Below, one piece after another: positions 63,131 to 64,000 of a stretch of 64,000 nucleotides of DNA. Made by a program: the position numbers and the translations under genes. The stretch's first letter is position 1. Every line of letters begins with the position of its first letter. Source of the stretch: Paenibacillus rigui (GTDB taxonomy: Bacteria; Bacillota; Bacilli; Paenibacillales; NBRC-103111); contig NZ_NMQW01000017.1 of the NCBI RefSeq assembly GCF_002234615.1, positions 186,001 to 250,000 of the forward strand, in the 5' to 3' direction. The notes beneath the pieces were generated by a model. The model was not told the origin of the DNA, searched no databases, and was given only the letters and a program-made list of their open reading frames with translations.

Positions 63131-63700
63131 TCAGTTGATTTCGATGGTTTTAATGACTCTGGCAGGATTGCCCCCAACGATGACATTGTCAGGCACATCC
63201 TTTGTCACCACGGCTCCAGAGGCTATAACGACATTATCGCCAATGGTAACGCCTGGGTTAATAACGGCCCTTCCTCCGATCCAAACGTTATTTCCAATCG
63301 TAACAGGCTTGCCGAATTCTGCCCCCGAGGCCCGTTCAAACGGATTTATGGGGTGTGTAGCCGTATAAATATGTACACCGGGTCCGATAAAGCAATATTC
63401 ACCGATACGAACTTCACACACATCTAAGATAACACAGTCGAAATTGGCATAAAAATGATTGCCGATATGGATATTGTATCCATAATCGCAGCGGAACGTC
63501 GGTTCGATATAGAGGTTCTCACCTGTGGAACCAAAAAGCTGTTTAAGAAGCTCGGTACGTTGATCAAGCTCTGTTTCCAGTGTTTGATTAAACAAACGAG
63601 TCTGTTTTCTGGCGTTCTCCCGATCTTTTGTTAGCTGCGGGTCTGAGGCAAGATAAAGCTCCCCAGCTAGCATTTTTTCTTTTTCAGTTTTGAAATTCAT
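63131..63700 (-). CDS. Sugar O-acetyltransferase (maltose/galactoside acetyltransferase type)
   Basis: 189-residue trimeric left-handed beta-helix enzyme transferring acetyl from acetyl-CoA to a sugar hydroxyl, often as detoxification of non-metabolised sugars. N-terminal MaC domain ([16 protein letters not shown]), hexapeptide repeats from about residue 75, catalytic-histidine region [14 protein letters not shown], and the C-terminal [23 protein letters not shown] 63700 is chosen: AAAGGAGG lies six bases before it; the frame is open to 63718 but those codons contain the ribosome binding site. Confidence 0.93.
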   Translation of the reverse strand: MNFKTEKEKMLAGELYLASDPQLTKDRENARKQTRLFNQTLETELDQRTELLKQLFGSTGENLYIEPTFRCDYGYNIHIGNHFYANFDCVILDVCEVRIGEYCFIGPGVHIYTATHPINPFERASGAEFGKPVTIGNNVWIGGRAVINPGVTIGDNVVIASGAVVTKDVPDNVIVGGNPARVIKTIEIN

Positions 63701-63870
63701 TCCCATCCTCCTTTCCATCTCTCAAGTAATTTTGCAGCTCCCTTAGCTATACCATACAGGAAATGGAAGTCGAAGCATAGTCCCTCCATATCTTGACCCT
63801 CTTCTTCCTATAGAGATCCTATGCATAAACCGCAGAAGTCATTTCTTCTCCCGGCTTTTAACGCGAAAAT

Positions 63871-63905
63871 AAAAAAACTGCCCGAGCAGGTTACCGCTCA
63901 GACAG
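63871..63905 (-). terminator. Intrinsic terminator of the gene at the window end
   Basis: On the minus strand CTGTCTGAGC (63905-63896) pairs with GCTCGGGCAG (63887-63878) using two G-U pairs, followed by seven Ts and ATTTT. Lies 17 bases after the stop of the partial gene. Confidence 0.85.
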
Positions 63906-63921
63906 CTTTCGTGAAATCTTC

Positions 63922-64000
63922 TTATTTATAAGCCAAGCGAGCTTGGTGAGCCGCTTCGTAAGCTGCGATTTTGTCCGCATGCTGAAGCGTCAAGCCGATG
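63922..64000 (-). CDS. C-terminal end of an unidentified gene (partial)
   Basis: The last 25 codons of a minus-strand gene that begins beyond the window: the end reads GLTLQHADKIAAYEAAHQAR then LAYK and TAA. It is followed by a good terminator. Too short for me to assign a family. Confidence 0.6.
   Translation of the reverse strand, partial: IGLTLQHADKIAAYEAAHQARLAYK

Overview
The window looks like the chromosome of a Paenibacillus-type Bacillota. The signs are strong AGGAGG-type ribosome binding sites, many TTG and GTG starts, Cys-lipobox solute-binding proteins, an asnS-dnaD pair, and YesM/YesN-type two-component systems embedded in CUT1 sugar ABC operons. Nearly all genes lie on the minus strand. 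Assignments rest on sequence motifs and gene order read by eye; no database search was run.

Layout. 1-5198: a MacB-like export operon (ATPase, lipoprotein adaptor, FtsX-type permease, second ATPase cut by the window edge). 5411-17612: a ROK-regulated uptake and catabolic cluster with an iron/AfuABC-type ABC importer, two PIG-L/LmbE deacetylases (one secreted), a creatininase-family amidohydrolase, an argininosuccinate-lyase-like enzyme and a BadF/GlcNAc-kinase-like kinase. An 81-bp tandem repeat made of small hairpins separates the regulator from the binding protein. This cluster is the best candidate for an undescribed pathway, perhaps breakdown of an amino-sugar conjugate.

17853-31243 is a patchwork of short regulator-plus-enzyme or regulator-plus-efflux units (TetR, ArsR, MerR, MFS, SDR, aldo/keto reductase). 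It contains gene debris: a frameshifted Rrf2 regulator, a 47-codon tail of 6-phosphogluconate dehydrogenase, a start-less ORF that ends in a good terminator, and frameshifted scraps beside an NmrA gene. 31244-36305 is housekeeping: M48 protease, DnaD, AsnS, acetate kinase and a 3-hydroxyacyl-CoA dehydrogenase.

36498-48619 is a beta-mannoside locus: binding protein, two permeases, YesM-type kinase, YesN-type regulator and GH2 beta-mannosidase, followed by an AraC-controlled Gfo/Idh dehydrogenase and sugar isomerase/epimerase. 48914-49400 holds two decayed tRNA-like sequences and a zinc-ribbon remnant. 49445-62850 is a second glycan operon: an extra binding lipoprotein, histidine kinase, response regulator, a transporter binding protein, two permeases, a 1188-residue secreted protein with discoidin and tandem beta-trefoil domains, and a GH2 hydrolase. 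The window closes with a sugar O-acetyltransferase and the 3-prime end of an unidentified gene.
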